Positions 26,871-36,383 are shown, counted from the first letter of the stretch. The stretch: DNA of 64,000 nucleotides from JAAELZ01 sp965237485 (GCA_965237485.1 CBDEFQ010000009.1:744001-808000); one strand, 5' to 3'. Numbers and translations: made by a program. The notes: a model not told the origin generated them from the letters alone.

Positions 26871-28079
26871 TCAACGCACGTCAGCAAGTAAAATTACTTC
26901 TTGATCTGCTAGGTCATCAATTTGTTGTTGCTTGTATCCTAAATCGTACAAAACTTCAGCAGTGTGTTCACCAAACTTGGGCGGCGCGCTATGAATTGAG
27001 GGGCCATTATCTGTATAACTAAAAGCGGCTGCGGTGAACTTAATTGTTGAATCACCTACTTTAAGCTCTTGAAAAACAGCACGCGAATCAAACTGCGGAT
27101 GCGAAAAAGTCTCCTCTACATCTAGCACTTTCGACGCTGGTATCAAATCATCATTGAGTAGCCGTTCCCAATCATCTGCGGTTTTTGTCATAAATATTTC
27201 TGTTAAGCGTGCTCTATCTGCATCTTTATGATTGTGCATTTGGTATAGAGGTAGTTTTCGTAGCGTAGCCCCATAAGCTTCATCACCCAAGGTTTTCCAA
27301 AGCCTATAGTTTTGCTCAGCAGTGTATGCACCAATCATTAGCTTGCCTTCCTTGGTATCGAAACAACCATATCCAGCCAATGTTTCGCTGTCGTTACCTG
27401 ATAACGGCGGTGCCTTGCCCGATGATTGCAAGGTCGTAAAGTTACTACCAGAAAGCATGACCGCGGAATCGAGCATAGATATATCAATATACTGCCCCTC
27501 ACCCGTTAATATGCGCTGATACAACGCCGTTGCGACGGCAAAAGCTGCTTGTATGCCAGTACCATAATCCAGTACCGGCGGCCCGACTTTAACCGCACCG
27601 CTTTCTGGCTTTCCTGTTGTAGCCATTAATCCTGACATCGCTTGGATAACATTGTCGTAGGCAGTTCTGTTGGACAATGGCCCTTCCTGACCGAACCCGC
27701 TTATGGAGCAATAAATAATCTCGGGTTTGATTCGCATTACGTCTTCATATGCAAAGCCTAAGTCCCGCATCGCCCCAGCTCGGTAATTTTCGACCAACAC
27801 ATCTGCGGTGGCGATCAGTTTAGCTAGGATTTCTTTGCCTTTGGCACTTTTCAAGTCTACAGCAATCGCTCGCTTATTCGCTGCTTGGGCTTGATAGGTT
27901 GAGCCCATTTGCTCTATACAAGCTTGCAGCTCTCCTCCGTCCTCACGTAATGGATCACATAATTTTGAATTTTCCACCCTTATCACATCTGCACCCATCA
28001 CGGCTAATTGGTAAGTACAAAAAGGCCCAGCAATAATATGGCTTAGATCTAAAACACGAATATTTGCAAAGGCTTGCAT
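26871..28079 (-). CDS. CaiB/BaiF family CoA transferase (family III)
   Basis: Family III CoA transferases move CoA between carboxylic acids through an Asp-bound mixed anhydride. The 402 residues show the family N-terminus 'VLDLSHIIAGPFCTYQLAVM', 'NKRAIAVDLKSAKG', 'DVLVENYRAGAM' and 'ISGFGQEGP'. The catalytic Asp is most likely Asp171 in 'GPPVLDYGTGIQAAF'. The protein is full length. No pathway neighbours (ligase, racemase, acyl-CoA dehydrogenase) are adjacent, so the substrate cannot be assigned. Confidence 0.92.
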   Translation of the reverse strand: MQAFANIRVLDLSHIIAGPFCTYQLAVMGADVIRVENSKLCDPLREDGGELQACIEQMGSTYQAQAANKRAIAVDLKSAKGKEILAKLIATADVLVENYRAGAMRDLGFAYEDVMRIKPEIIYCSISGFGQEGPLSNRTAYDNVIQAMSGLMATTGKPESGAVKVGPPVLDYGTGIQAAFAVATALYQRILTGEGQYIDISMLDSAVMLSGSNFTTLQSSGKAPPLSGNDSETLAGYGCFDTKEGKLMIGAYTAEQNYRLWKTLGDEAYGATLRKLPLYQMHNHKDADRARLTEIFMTKTADDWERLLNDDLIPASKVLDVEETFSHPQFDSRAVFQELKVGDSTIKFTAAAFSYTDNGPSIHSAPPKFGEHTAEVLYDLGYKQQQIDDLADQEVILLADVR

Positions 28080-28595
28080 GGCAGATTAGTATAATTTTTA
28101 GATGATTATATTCTTGGGCTAGTCGAATGTGCAATCAAGATAATTATTATGGATAGTGCTTAAAAGGCAGCTTTCATTTTCAATACGTGAATGTATTACC
28201 AATGCTTGGTTTGGTGTCTCTATTTGTTTAATATGCGTATTATTGGCCATCAGTTCGCGAATTAAACAACCATTCAGATTCGCTTGGCACAATGGCACTA
28301 TATTAATATTCGCCAGAATCAAACATGGTTGATACAGCAAAACGCCTAAGCAAGCCGTTGAACTGAATTAGACTAGGCCCGCAGATGCCCCACTAAACAT
28401 ATATTACTCTGCAGACATCTTGCGCTCTTTTCAGCACTCGATTTCGAAGCAGTTAGTGCTAGACACTGGCAGTGCAACAGCGGCACCAATTACGCAAGTG
28501 TTTAAGCCGAGAATGGTCGCGTAATAGCTAGGTAGAAACTCAGAAGGTAAAAAACCGAGCTATTGCTCAGGTTTTTAATTGTCTGACAATTTAAA
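28080..28595. other. Intergenic stretch without a recognisable gene
   Basis: These 516 bp lie between the CoA transferase and the 474-residue conserved protein. A 73-codon minus-strand frame at 28119-28340 resembles nothing I recognise and has no clear ribosome-binding site. Apart from a terminator at 28549-28577 I see no structure. It may be decayed coding sequence. Confidence 0.5.
28549..28577 (-). terminator. Terminator downstream of the 28.6-30.0 kb gene
   Basis: Read on the minus strand, AAAACCTGAGC-AATA-GCTCGGTTTTTT forms a stem (GAGC/GCTC core plus flanking CC/GG) ending in a run of T, 19 bp beyond the stop codon of the minus-strand gene. Confidence 0.72.
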
Positions 28596-30020
28596 TTACT
28601 CCCTATAACCAAACATATTGTGCCGCTTAATGCGGTCGGCTGTACCTTCGGGCAAGCTATCTTCCCAAGGGCCAGGTCCGTTTGGTAGTTGTTTTAATAT
28701 CTCTCGTGAATAGATCTTAAACAGCTCGGTATCGCTACATTCAATCCCAAAGATAAAACCATTTTCAAGCAAGTGACGATAGAGTAAGCGTAAATGGTCT
28801 TTCACTTTTACTGAAGTGTGATCGCACATTTCTCCATCTTCTAATAGTTCCGGGTAGACGAAAAGTCGCGTATTGTCGGGAAATAACTTGCCAAATCCTT
28901 CTAGGATGCCACCTTTGACGCCTTTATAACTGTCCTCATCAAAAATCTGTTTTATGTTAATGATGCCGACAACAATACCAATTTGCATTTTAGTGTATTG
29001 ACGGAAATAAGCGCGCAAGGAAAAATAGCGTGTGTAGTCGGAAATCATGACGTGATAGCCCAAGGTGTTGAGCAAACGCACTCTTGAAATCAAATCGCCC
29101 TCTGGCACCATCAAGTCATTGCCGCGCATATCGTTTAATGATATCTCCGTCAAGGCCACGGTGTCTTTCTTAGTTACACCATCAAGCTTACGGAACGCTT
29201 TTAGCCCTTGTTCAATCATGTCCACGTTTAGCTTGGTAACCGGTTTGAACGAACCGCGAATTGTTAATACATTTTTCTTGTATAGCATCTCCGCTGGCAC
29301 GGCCACTGACCCATCAGGCTTGAACATAATGGCGCGCGTTTTCCAGCTGCGTATCAAATGTAAGTTGATCGCGCGATTATCTACATCTTCAAAATAGGGG
29401 CCCTTAAATTCGATCGAATCCACTTCCATTTGTCCTAGAGTTAATTGATCCGAAAGAGAATCGATGATTTCTTTTGGATTCTCAAAATAATAATAAGCGG
29501 CGTAGATTAAATTGACCCCAATCACACCCAACGTCCTTTGCTGAAGCTCCGCAGTTTTATCAAGCATTCTTACATGAATAATTATTTGCGATGGCTCTGC
29601 TCCAGGATACATTTGGGCCCGTACGCCGCACCAAGCATGGCATTCATTTTCTCTATTAAAACTTTTAGCGGAAACAGTCGCCGCATAAGCGAAAAAACGT
29701 GAGGCTTTTGAACGGGACTTACCCACGCGGTCGACAACCAAGCCAAACTCCTTCTCAAGCATCGCTGCCACCCGCTCTTTACTGACATAGCGGCCGCCCT
29801 CTTGCACGCCGTAAATAGCATCTGAAAACTGCATGTCATAGGCAGACATCGTTTTTGCAATGGTGCCGGCCGCCGCACCAGCAAGGAAAAAGTGCCTCGC
29901 AACTTCTTGCCCAGCTCCTATTTCAGCAATGGTGCCATACTTCTTTTCATCCAAATTGATGCGAAGTGCTTTTTCTAAAATTGTGCGACTGCTAAAGTTT
30001 TTTTCTACTGGGTTGGACAT
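28596..30020 (-). CDS. Conserved protein of unknown function (474 aa)
   Basis: ATG 30020 (MSNPVEKNFSSRTILEKALR) is preferred over a TTG at 30035. The protein is soluble-looking with no signal peptide or membrane segment. Its N-terminus 'YGTIAEIGAGQEVARHFFLA' and 'AGTIAKTMSAYDMQFSDAIY' is strongly conserved-looking, and 'GGILEGFGKLFPDNTRLFVY' marks the C-terminal half. I recognise this as a widespread conserved family in proteobacteria but not one with a demonstrated function; database names for it vary and should not be trusted. It is monocistronic, with its own terminator. Confidence 0.8.
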   Translation of the reverse strand: MSNPVEKNFSSRTILEKALRINLDEKKYGTIAEIGAGQEVARHFFLAGAAAGTIAKTMSAYDMQFSDAIYGVQEGGRYVSKERVAAMLEKEFGLVVDRVGKSRSKASRFFAYAATVSAKSFNRENECHAWCGVRAQMYPGAEPSQIIIHVRMLDKTAELQQRTLGVIGVNLIYAAYYYFENPKEIIDSLSDQLTLGQMEVDSIEFKGPYFEDVDNRAINLHLIRSWKTRAIMFKPDGSVAVPAEMLYKKNVLTIRGSFKPVTKLNVDMIEQGLKAFRKLDGVTKKDTVALTEISLNDMRGNDLMVPEGDLISRVRLLNTLGYHVMISDYTRYFSLRAYFRQYTKMQIGIVVGIINIKQIFDEDSYKGVKGGILEGFGKLFPDNTRLFVYPELLEDGEMCDHTSVKVKDHLRLLYRHLLENGFIFGIECSDTELFKIYSREILKQLPNGPGPWEDSLPEGTADRIKRHNMFGYRE

Positions 30021-30112
30021 GGTTAGCGAATACAATTAGTTATTGAGCGGATGATAAACGATTTTATCCAAATTTGCTTTCCCTGATCTAAATTTGCCTC
30101 TGAAACGAAAAA

Positions 30113-30400
30113 GGTAACTTCTCAATAACCCGTGGCAAAGCTGGCGCGTTCCATAAGTGTACCATCGGTTTTGAAAGTCCAATTTTGCCTTCTCAACTGC
30201 GCCACAACGAACGTTAAGAAGACACCCCTGAAACGTCCTTAGGCGATCTTTGTTATTAGCGTAAAGGTGCCTACAACCACCCTAGAACTCAACCTAAATC
30301 GAGTCACTCGACCACGTTGAATTACCTTCCTTTTAGCGTAAAACCCTGTCAAGAAATATTTTGTTTTATTTTACCTGCCACGGGTTATTGAGAAGTTACC
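30113..30400. repeat. 288-bp non-coding element with perfect 25-bp inverted ends
   Basis: Bases 30113-30137 (GGTAACTTCTCAATAACC..., ending CGTGGCA) are the exact reverse complement of 30376-30400. The similarity extends a few bases outward imperfectly (GAAAAA on one side, GAAAAT on the other). The interior has no open frame of note. It looks like a MITE or an internally deleted transposon. No direct repeat flanks it clearly. It starts immediately downstream of the stop codon of the remnant at 30405-30616. Confidence 0.75.
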
Positions 30401-30404
30401 ATTT

Positions 30405-30616
30405 TCATCCTCTAAACGCTGTTTCTCGGCTTTTTTTAGCCTGGATTTTTTTGAGTTCTCCATTTTCTTGTTGTTCTATCTCTAAACGTGCTTTTTCACT
30501 AATTTCATTGATAGTATCCAGGCTCTCTTTTTCAATGAAATCCAATTGATTATTGAAATCTGAATATTCTTGATCTGTGAAATCTTCATCTAATGATAAT
30601 TTAGAAACATTGCTAT
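30405..30616 (-). pseudogene. C-terminal remnant of an unknown coiled-coil protein, truncated by IS-A copy 3
   Basis: About 70 residues remain, Glu/Lys/Asp-rich with heptad-like spacing ('YSDFNNQLDFIEKESLDTIN', 'KARLEIEQQENGELKKIQAK'). The reading frame enters from IS-A copy 3 at 30617, so the upstream part of the gene is gone. The stop lies 5 bp from the 288-bp inverted-repeat element. The protein family is not recognisable from this piece. Confidence 0.55.
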
Positions 30617-30646
30617 CGGCAATTTTCAGGGTAGTTGCACATTTTC

Positions 30647-31696
30647 CTACGCAGCCAATAATACTTCTTTTTGTGGGTTCAGCGCAACCGCACCACAAGG
30701 CCGCCAATTTCGGGTTTGGCCAGACCACCGATTAGGTTTTGCTGCTTTAGCTTCCTGATAAACAACTTCTCGTTTTGCTAATAGGGCACTATCTTCACCG
30801 CGATAACGCTGGCCAGGTGTAACGTAGCGTATAGCACTGTGACGATGTTCTTCGTTATACCATTGCATAAACTTACCCACCCATTGGCGGGCGGCCTCTA
30901 AGCTATCGAAGCCTTGAGAAGGCCACGCAGGGCAATACTTTACCGTTCTAAACATGGATTCAATATAAGCGTTGTCATTGCTTACTCTTGGCCTTGAGTA
31001 AGAGGGCTTTATTCCTAATGCTTCTAACTTCGCTCTCATTGTGAACGATTTCATTGGGCTGCCATTATCACTGTGTAAGACGGGCATGCCATCGCAGCTG
31101 GCCACTTTTAGAGCCGCCTGAGACATCAACTGCGCACCTAATTCACCGCTTTCAACAGGATGTACTTCCCAGTGAACGCCATAGCGACTGTAAAGGTCTT
31201 CTACCATGTACAGGTAATAATGCTTGCCAATAGTACGCGTCGCCAAATAGGTGATATCCCACATCCACACAGCATTAGGTTTTAGTGCTATATGAGTATC
31301 GGGTGTTCGGGACTGCTTTTGTTTGGCGCGGCCGCGGTGCTTCAATTGCCCATGCGCCTTGAGAACTCGATAAAAGCTAGACTCGCTGGCCACATAAATA
31401 CCTTTGTCAGCCAACTGCGGTACTATTTGCGACGGCGGCAAATGATTGTATGCCGATTCATTACATATCGATAAAATGTGTTGCTGCTCTTGCTCGCTTA
31501 GTTTATTGCCAGGGACTGGCTTTTCTACCAAAGGACGTTGATCACTGCGGATACTATCTTCTCCTTTTGGCTTCCAACGTCTAAGCGTAGACTCGGCAAG
31601 GCCAACCAACTCACAAGCACTTGAACGCTTTGAACCTGCGTCTACTGCTTCATTAACATCATTGATTACTTTAATGCGCGTCTGAGTCGTAATCAT
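30647..31696 (-). CDS. IS-A copy 3 orfB transposase
   Basis: This 349-residue DDE transposase runs from ATG 31696. It differs from copies 1 and 2 at one visible residue (Asn for His in ESAYNHLPPS). All three catalytic acidic positions are intact. Confidence 0.92.
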   Translation of the reverse strand: MITTQTRIKVINDVNEAVDAGSKRSSACELVGLAESTLRRWKPKGEDSIRSDQRPLVEKPVPGNKLSEQEQQHILSICNESAYNHLPPSQIVPQLADKGIYVASESSFYRVLKAHGQLKHRGRAKQKQSRTPDTHIALKPNAVWMWDITYLATRTIGKHYYLYMVEDLYSRYGVHWEVHPVESGELGAQLMSQAALKVASCDGMPVLHSDNGSPMKSFTMRAKLEALGIKPSYSRPRVSNDNAYIESMFRTVKYCPAWPSQGFDSLEAARQWVGKFMQWYNEEHRHSAIRYVTPGQRYRGEDSALLAKREVVYQEAKAAKPNRWSGQTRNWRPCGAVALNPQKEVLLAA

Positions 31697-32184
31697 ACTT
31701 CCTCGTCCTCCCAAAGCGCCTGAAACTTTTTTTGTAATACTAATAATGCGGCCGTTTCAGCCAAGGCTTTATCTTTGCGGCGCAGCTGGGTTTCTAGCTT
31801 CTTCTTGTCTTTTTTTAACGCACGTATTTCATCGCGCGCAACTTTAGGGCTAATGAGAGCCTCATCAACACCATTAATACAAGCTTCTCGCCATTGCGTT
31901 ATTTGAGTAGGGTATAGGCCTTTCTCTCGGCAATACGCAGATAATTCTTGTTCATTCATCGCAGCAGTTTCAAGAACTACGGTGAACTTAGTTTGGCAAT
32001 CCCACTGATTAGATGAATCACTATTAGGCATTAAAACTCCTGATCGTCTGGCTTTATTTCGCCAATCATACAAGGTTTGAACACTGATTCCTTCTTCTCT
32101 AGATATTTCTGCGAAGGACTGACTATTTGATGATAATAATTTAGATAAAACAGCTTCTCTTCGTTCTACGCTATATTTTGGCAT
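31693..32184 (-). CDS. IS-A copy 3 orfA (HTH)
   Basis: The 163 residues are identical to copy 2 OrfA, with the A-AAA-AAG frameshift signal near its 3' end and an ATGA overlap with orfB. It is likely functional. Confidence 0.9.
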   Translation of the reverse strand: MPKYSVERREAVLSKLLSSNSQSFAEISREEGISVQTLYDWRNKARRSGVLMPNSDSSNQWDCQTKFTVVLETAAMNEQELSAYCREKGLYPTQITQWREACINGVDEALISPKVARDEIRALKKDKKKLETQLRRKDKALAETAALLVLQKKFQALWEDEEV

Positions 32185-32244
32185 GAGTATTTCTCCGCCG
32201 CCCCTTGTGAATTAAAATGTGTGCAACTACCCTGACGTCTGGGG

Positions 32245-32492
32245 GTATGCGTGATGTAGGGATATTGGACAACGATTTATTAGCCGTACACAAAACCCAA
32301 GATGTGCACAACGGGCAAATCGTAGTGGCACGAGTGGACAACGAAGTAACGGTTAAGCGTTTTCGTCGCCGAGGTGAGATAGTTACCTTGTTAGCAGAAA
32401 ATGCTGACTTTGCACCGATTAAAGTTGATTTAAGCCAAGCCGATTTTGTTATTGAAGGCTTGGGCGTGGGTGTGCTACGCCACACTTTATAA
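32245..32492 (+). pseudogene. lexA: lexA 3' remnant (peptidase domain C-terminus)
   Basis: This encodes 'MRDVGILDNDLLAVHKTQDV', 'VVARVDNEVTVKRFRRRGE' and 'FVIEGLGVGVLRHTL', the last third of a LexA repressor, including the catalytic Lys (VTVKRF). LexA normally has Ser immediately before this Met-Arg-Asp (SMRDVGI). Here that codon is replaced by IS-A end sequence (GGT), so the DNA-binding domain, cleavage site and nucleophile are all gone. It is the first gene of a lexA-imuA-imuB-dnaE2 cassette. Confidence 0.9.
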
Positions 32493-32505
32493 GCACCGGC
32501 TATTT

Positions 32506-33156
32506 ATGATGGTTACTGAGCGTGATGATAAACGCGCTAAATTGGATGCTTTGCTGCGGCAAAACCCCTTGCTATGGCGGGGCGAAAGCCAAATCAAAAA
32601 TGCTCAGCTGGAGTCAATTTATCTTGACACTGGGTTTACAGATTTAAATCAGGCTTTGCCTGGCGGCGGCTGGCCTTTGGGTTGTGTGATAGAGATAGTG
32701 GTTAGTGAGTGGGGGCAGGGGGAATTGTCTATTTTATTGCCGTTGTTGGCATCTGTTAGTCAGCAAGCCAAACCATTGGTTTTTATTGCACCGCCTTATG
32801 TCCCTTATGCACCTGCGTTTGAGCTTGCTGGGGTTGATCTGCAATGGCTGTGGATGATTGACCAAGAGGTGAAGCATAAAGACATTGCTTGGGCGGCTGA
32901 AAAGAGCTTATCTGGCGCACGCGGTGGGGTGGTGCTGATATGGATGTCTAGATATGGACATAAGCAAATTAGGCACTTGCAAGTCGCTGCGGACCGCGGT
33001 GCGACGCTGGGGGTACTAATGCACTGCGGTGAAGGTTGGCCAACGCCCGTTCCCTTGCGTCTTGGTGTGCAATATAGGCAACAAGGCTTGGCGGTAGAGA
33101 TATTGAAGTCTCGCCAAATTGTTAAGCAATCGCGGCCACTTGCCTTAACGCTATGA
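32506..33156 (+). CDS. imuA: ImuA, RecA/SulA-like component of the mutasome
   Basis: ImuA works with ImuB and DnaE2 (ImuC) in SOS-induced translesion synthesis. ATG 32506 gives 216 residues and lies 13 bp after the lexA stop; an earlier frame start inside lexA was rejected. The protein has the RecA-like 'ALPGGGWPLGCVIEIVVSEW', 'KPLVFIAPPYVPYAPAFELA' and 'GGVVLIWMSRYGHKQIRHLQ' blocks. Its stop overlaps the imuB ATG. It is intact here although lexA and dnaE2 are not. Confidence 0.9.
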   Translation: MMVTERDDKRAKLDALLRQNPLLWRGESQIKNAQLESIYLDTGFTDLNQALPGGGWPLGCVIEIVVSEWGQGELSILLPLLASVSQQAKPLVFIAPPYVPYAPAFELAGVDLQWLWMIDQEVKHKDIAWAAEKSLSGARGGVVLIWMSRYGHKQIRHLQVAADRGATLGVLMHCGEGWPTPVPLRLGVQYRQQGLAVEILKSRQIVKQSRPLALTL

Positions 33157-34730
33157 AAGCTGTACAGAAATTATTGGAGTTAGGTAGAGTGACTGTACCA
33201 GCTATCGTGGCACCCACTAAGATCGAGCCAACGTGCGCTCAGACTGAAGCTGTGTGGATTGCGGTGCATTTCCCGCAGATCACACTGACTGCCTGTCATC
33301 CTCCAACAGATTTACCCTTTGTGGTGATCGAGCCTACAAAAGGTCAAGCAGTGATTTACAGCACCAACGCCTTAGCGCAAGCACAAGGGGTGATGGCTGG
33401 CATGCCGTTAAATTCAGCATATGCTTTATGTCAAAACCTTAAAGTGCTTGCGCGTCAAATGCAGCAAGAATCCATATTATTGGAGTCTTATGCAGCAAAA
33501 GCTGCGCATTTTACGCCTAATGTGGTGCTTTCTATGGTCGATACCTTGTTGCTTGAAGTTAAGGCAAGCCTTAACTTGTTTGGTGGCTTAACTGGGTTGC
33601 AGTCACAGTTAAGCGGTGCGCTGGCAGTGCCGCATCACATTGCTAGTGCGCCTGTGGCTGATGCAGCTGAGTTATTAGCCCGTAATGGCTTGAATGTGCG
33701 CTTACTCAAGGTAGAACAATTGCGATCAACTTTAGGGTCATTACCGATCAGTGCGATGCCTTTTAGTGACAAGCGCGTTGCGCAGCTTAGGCATTGTGGC
33801 CTAATTAATTTGCAAGATCTATGGCGTATGCCGAGGCCTGACTTAGCAAGGCGTTTTGGCACGGATATAGCGCAATTTTTGGATTTGATCATTGGCAAAG
33901 TACATCGCCCGCGCACTTATTATGTGCCGCCGCCGCGTTTTGAAGCCTCAATTGACTTACCCGAAGAAACCGACAATTGCGCTTTGCTACTGCACGGCGC
34001 TGAAAAATTGTTCAAGCAGGCTGAACAGTTTTTACAAATACGCTCTGCGGCGGCGCAAACGGCTGCCTTGCATTTTGTTTATCCAAGCTATTGCCACCAA
34101 GTACAGCGTTCATCCATATTGTTAGTACGTGCGCAACAAGCGTGTTATCAAGCGGTTGATTTTTTACCTCAGCTGCGCGAGCAATTACATAATCTGCAAC
34201 TAGATAAACCGGTAATCAATCTAGAGCTGAAGATTGATGAAGTAGTTAGCTATAAGCCAAATGGAGCAGACTTGTTTAACCAACATGCACAAGACCAGCA
34301 AGACTGGCAATCTTTGTTAGGCTTATTGTCTTCAAGGCTTGGGCGGCAATCAATTTATCGCGTGCAAAGCTATGCTGATCATCGTCCTGAAAAGGCATGC
34401 AGGCGTATTCCGACCGACCAGCCATATAAGGCCAAGTTAATCGATGTAGATAAGCGCACTAATAAGCGACCCTTGTGGTTATTGCCTAAAGCATTACCGT
34501 ATCAGGGTGCAATACAGCACTTGAGGCGACTTAGCGAACCCGGGCGCATAGAGGCGGGTTGGTGGCAAGGTCAAGATGTGCAACGTGATTATTATATAGC
34601 TACAGATCAAACTGGGCGTAAGTGTTGGCTATATCAAGATATTCGTCTCAGTAGTAGCGAAAGTGGCTATGCGCATCAACGAATGCAGCCCGAACGTTCG
34701 ATGCGGTATGTCCATGGACTGTATGCTTGA
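33153..34730 (+). CDS. imuB: ImuB, catalytically inactive Y-family polymerase homologue
   Basis: ImuB bridges DnaE2 and the sliding clamp in the ImuABC mutasome. The 525 residues show a Y-polymerase-like fold: 'FVVIEPTKGQAVIYSTNALA', 'GVMAGMPLNSAYALCQNLKV', then 'SMVDTLLLEVKASLNLFGG', where active Y-family enzymes have the SxDE catalytic pair. The degenerate motif agrees with the known non-catalytic nature of ImuB. A helix-hairpin-helix region (about 200-245, 'RLFG/RRFGTDIAQFLDLI') and the long C-terminal part are complete. It is translationally coupled to imuA. Confidence 0.93.
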   Translation: MKAVQKLLELGRVTVPAIVAPTKIEPTCAQTEAVWIAVHFPQITLTACHPPTDLPFVVIEPTKGQAVIYSTNALAQAQGVMAGMPLNSAYALCQNLKVLARQMQQESILLESYAAKAAHFTPNVVLSMVDTLLLEVKASLNLFGGLTGLQSQLSGALAVPHHIASAPVADAAELLARNGLNVRLLKVEQLRSTLGSLPISAMPFSDKRVAQLRHCGLINLQDLWRMPRPDLARRFGTDIAQFLDLIIGKVHRPRTYYVPPPRFEASIDLPEETDNCALLLHGAEKLFKQAEQFLQIRSAAAQTAALHFVYPSYCHQVQRSSILLVRAQQACYQAVDFLPQLREQLHNLQLDKPVINLELKIDEVVSYKPNGADLFNQHAQDQQDWQSLLGLLSSRLGRQSIYRVQSYADHRPEKACRRIPTDQPYKAKLIDVDKRTNKRPLWLLPKALPYQGAIQHLRRLSEPGRIEAGWWQGQDVQRDYYIATDQTGRKCWLYQDIRLSSSESGYAHQRMQPERSMRYVHGLYA

Positions 34731-34733
34731 TGA

Positions 34734-36383
34734 TGGGGTTGGCGAATAAAAAGTTTCGCTACACAAATTATTAACCGGCAACCTCATTATGCAGAGCTCA
34801 GCGCAATTAGTAATTTTAGTTTTTTGCGCGGTGCGTCTCATCCTGAAGAACTAGTCAAACGCGCAGCAGAACTGGGTTATCACTCGATAGCCATCACCGA
34901 TGAGTGTTCACTGTCAGGCGTGGTAAGAGCGCATAATGAAGCCAAGCAACACAAAATTCGCCTAATCATTGGCAGCGAATTCACGCTATTAGACGGTACG
35001 CGACTAGTGTTGCTTGCAAGATGTAGACAAAGTTACGGGCGCTTGTCTCACCTCATCAGTCAAGGTAGACGTCAAGCTGAAAAAGGCAGCTATGCATTAA
35101 GCAGGGCCGATGTGGAGCGTTTTAAACCAGAAGGCTGTATCGCCTTGTGGATGGTCGATAGCGCTGCTAAACACGAACAAGGAAAGTGGATTGCTAAACT
35201 ATTTCAGCGTGATGCTTGGTTGGCGGTAAGTGTGCAATGCTCTGGGCAAGATAAGGCATTGTTACAACAATCGCAGCATCTAGGCACAAAATGTGGCTTG
35301 CCACTGGTCGCTTGCGGTGCGGTTGAACTGCATCACCCGGGGCGACGCCCACTGCGCGATATGCTTTGTGCGATAGCGCATAATTTGACAATTGATCAAT
35401 TAGGTTATGCCTTGTCGGCCAATGCGCAGCGCCATCTAAAATCGCGCGCAGAATTAGCTACAACTTTTCCAGTTGAGCTACTACAGCAAAGCATTTGCAT
35501 TGCTGAGCAGTGCCGCTTTTGCTTGGATGAGCTGCGCTATGAATATCCTGATAGCTTAGTGCCAGAAGGTGAGACGCCAATTACTTGGTTGCGTACCTTA
35601 ACCTACCAAGGGGTGTTTAAGCGTTGGCCTAAAGGGGCAAGCGCAAAGGTGCTTGATCAAATTGAAAAGGAGCTCGAACTAATCAGCGAGCTTAGCTATG
35701 AACCTTACTTTCTAACCGTGTATGACATTGTGCGATTTGCGCGTAGCCAGAAGATTTTATGTCAAGGGCGCGGTTCAGCGGCTAATTCGGCGGTGTGTTA
35801 CTGCTTAGGTATTACCGAAGTGAACCCAGCAGAAATGAACTTATTGTTCGAACGTTTTATTTCCAGAGAACACGATGAGCCACCCGATATTGACGTTGAT
35901 TTTGAGCATGAACGGCGCGAAGAAGTGATCCAGTATTTGTATAAAAAATACGGGCGCGGTCACGCGGCCTTAGCGGCCACGGTAATCACGTATCGTTCAC
36001 GTAGTGCGATACGTGATATCGGCAAAGCTTTAGGTCTAAGCCTGCCGCAGGTGAGCCGTATAGCTAAAAATATTCGTCATTGGGATAAACAAGATGATAT
36101 TCGGCAGCGTCTTGCAGAAGTGAGTTTTTCTATGCAAACTCGAAAAATCAGCTTGTTAGTGCGTTTAGTTGGTGAACTAATGGGGTTTCCACGACATTTG
36201 TCGCAGCATGTTGGTGGCTTTGTCATTTCTCGCGGACCATTGAGTGAATTAGTACCAATCGAAAATGCCAGCATGCAAGATCGGACAGTAATCCAATGGG
36301 AAAAGGACGACCTAGAGTCATTGGGTTTGCTAAAAATAGACGTACTGGCTCTGGGAATGCTCAGTGCAATTCGTAAAACATTT
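34734..36383 (+). pseudogene. dnaE2: dnaE2 (imuC), 5' part
   Basis: This is the error-prone C-family polymerase of the cassette. The PHP domain begins 'YAELSAISNFSFLRGASHPE' and the palm carries the catalytic pair in 'PDIDVDFEHERREEV' and the third Asp in 'LLKIDVLALGML'. Between the in-frame stop at 34731-34733 and TTG 34824 there is no ATG, GTG or TTG, and TTG 34824 lies inside the conserved PHP start, so the native start codon seems lost. At 36383 the IS4-like IS-F is inserted. Frame is kept across the insertions: a 12-codon island (37667-37702, DYIKGYRGEHLT) joins this part to the 3' part at 39104. Confidence 0.9.

Larger units (their letters stand above)
30617..32244 (-). mobile_element. 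IS-A copy 3 (IS3-like)
   Basis: This is a full-length 1,628-bp copy, transposase on the minus strand. On its left is an unrelated gene remnant and on its right the 3' part of lexA, so no target duplication is visible; a deletion or rearrangement joined two distant sequences at this element. orfA retains the seven-A slippery run. Confidence 0.92.

Noticed and set aside
28119..28340. 73-codon minus-strand frame downstream of the CoA transferase region
   Set aside because: No recognisable motif, no ribosome-binding site, composition unlike the neighbouring genes. Treated as non-coding.
30611..32249. 3-bp TAT repeat flanking IS-A copy 3 as a target duplication
   Set aside because: It requires shifting the element boundary by one base relative to the other copies, and the two flanks are different genes. 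Three matching bases can be chance.
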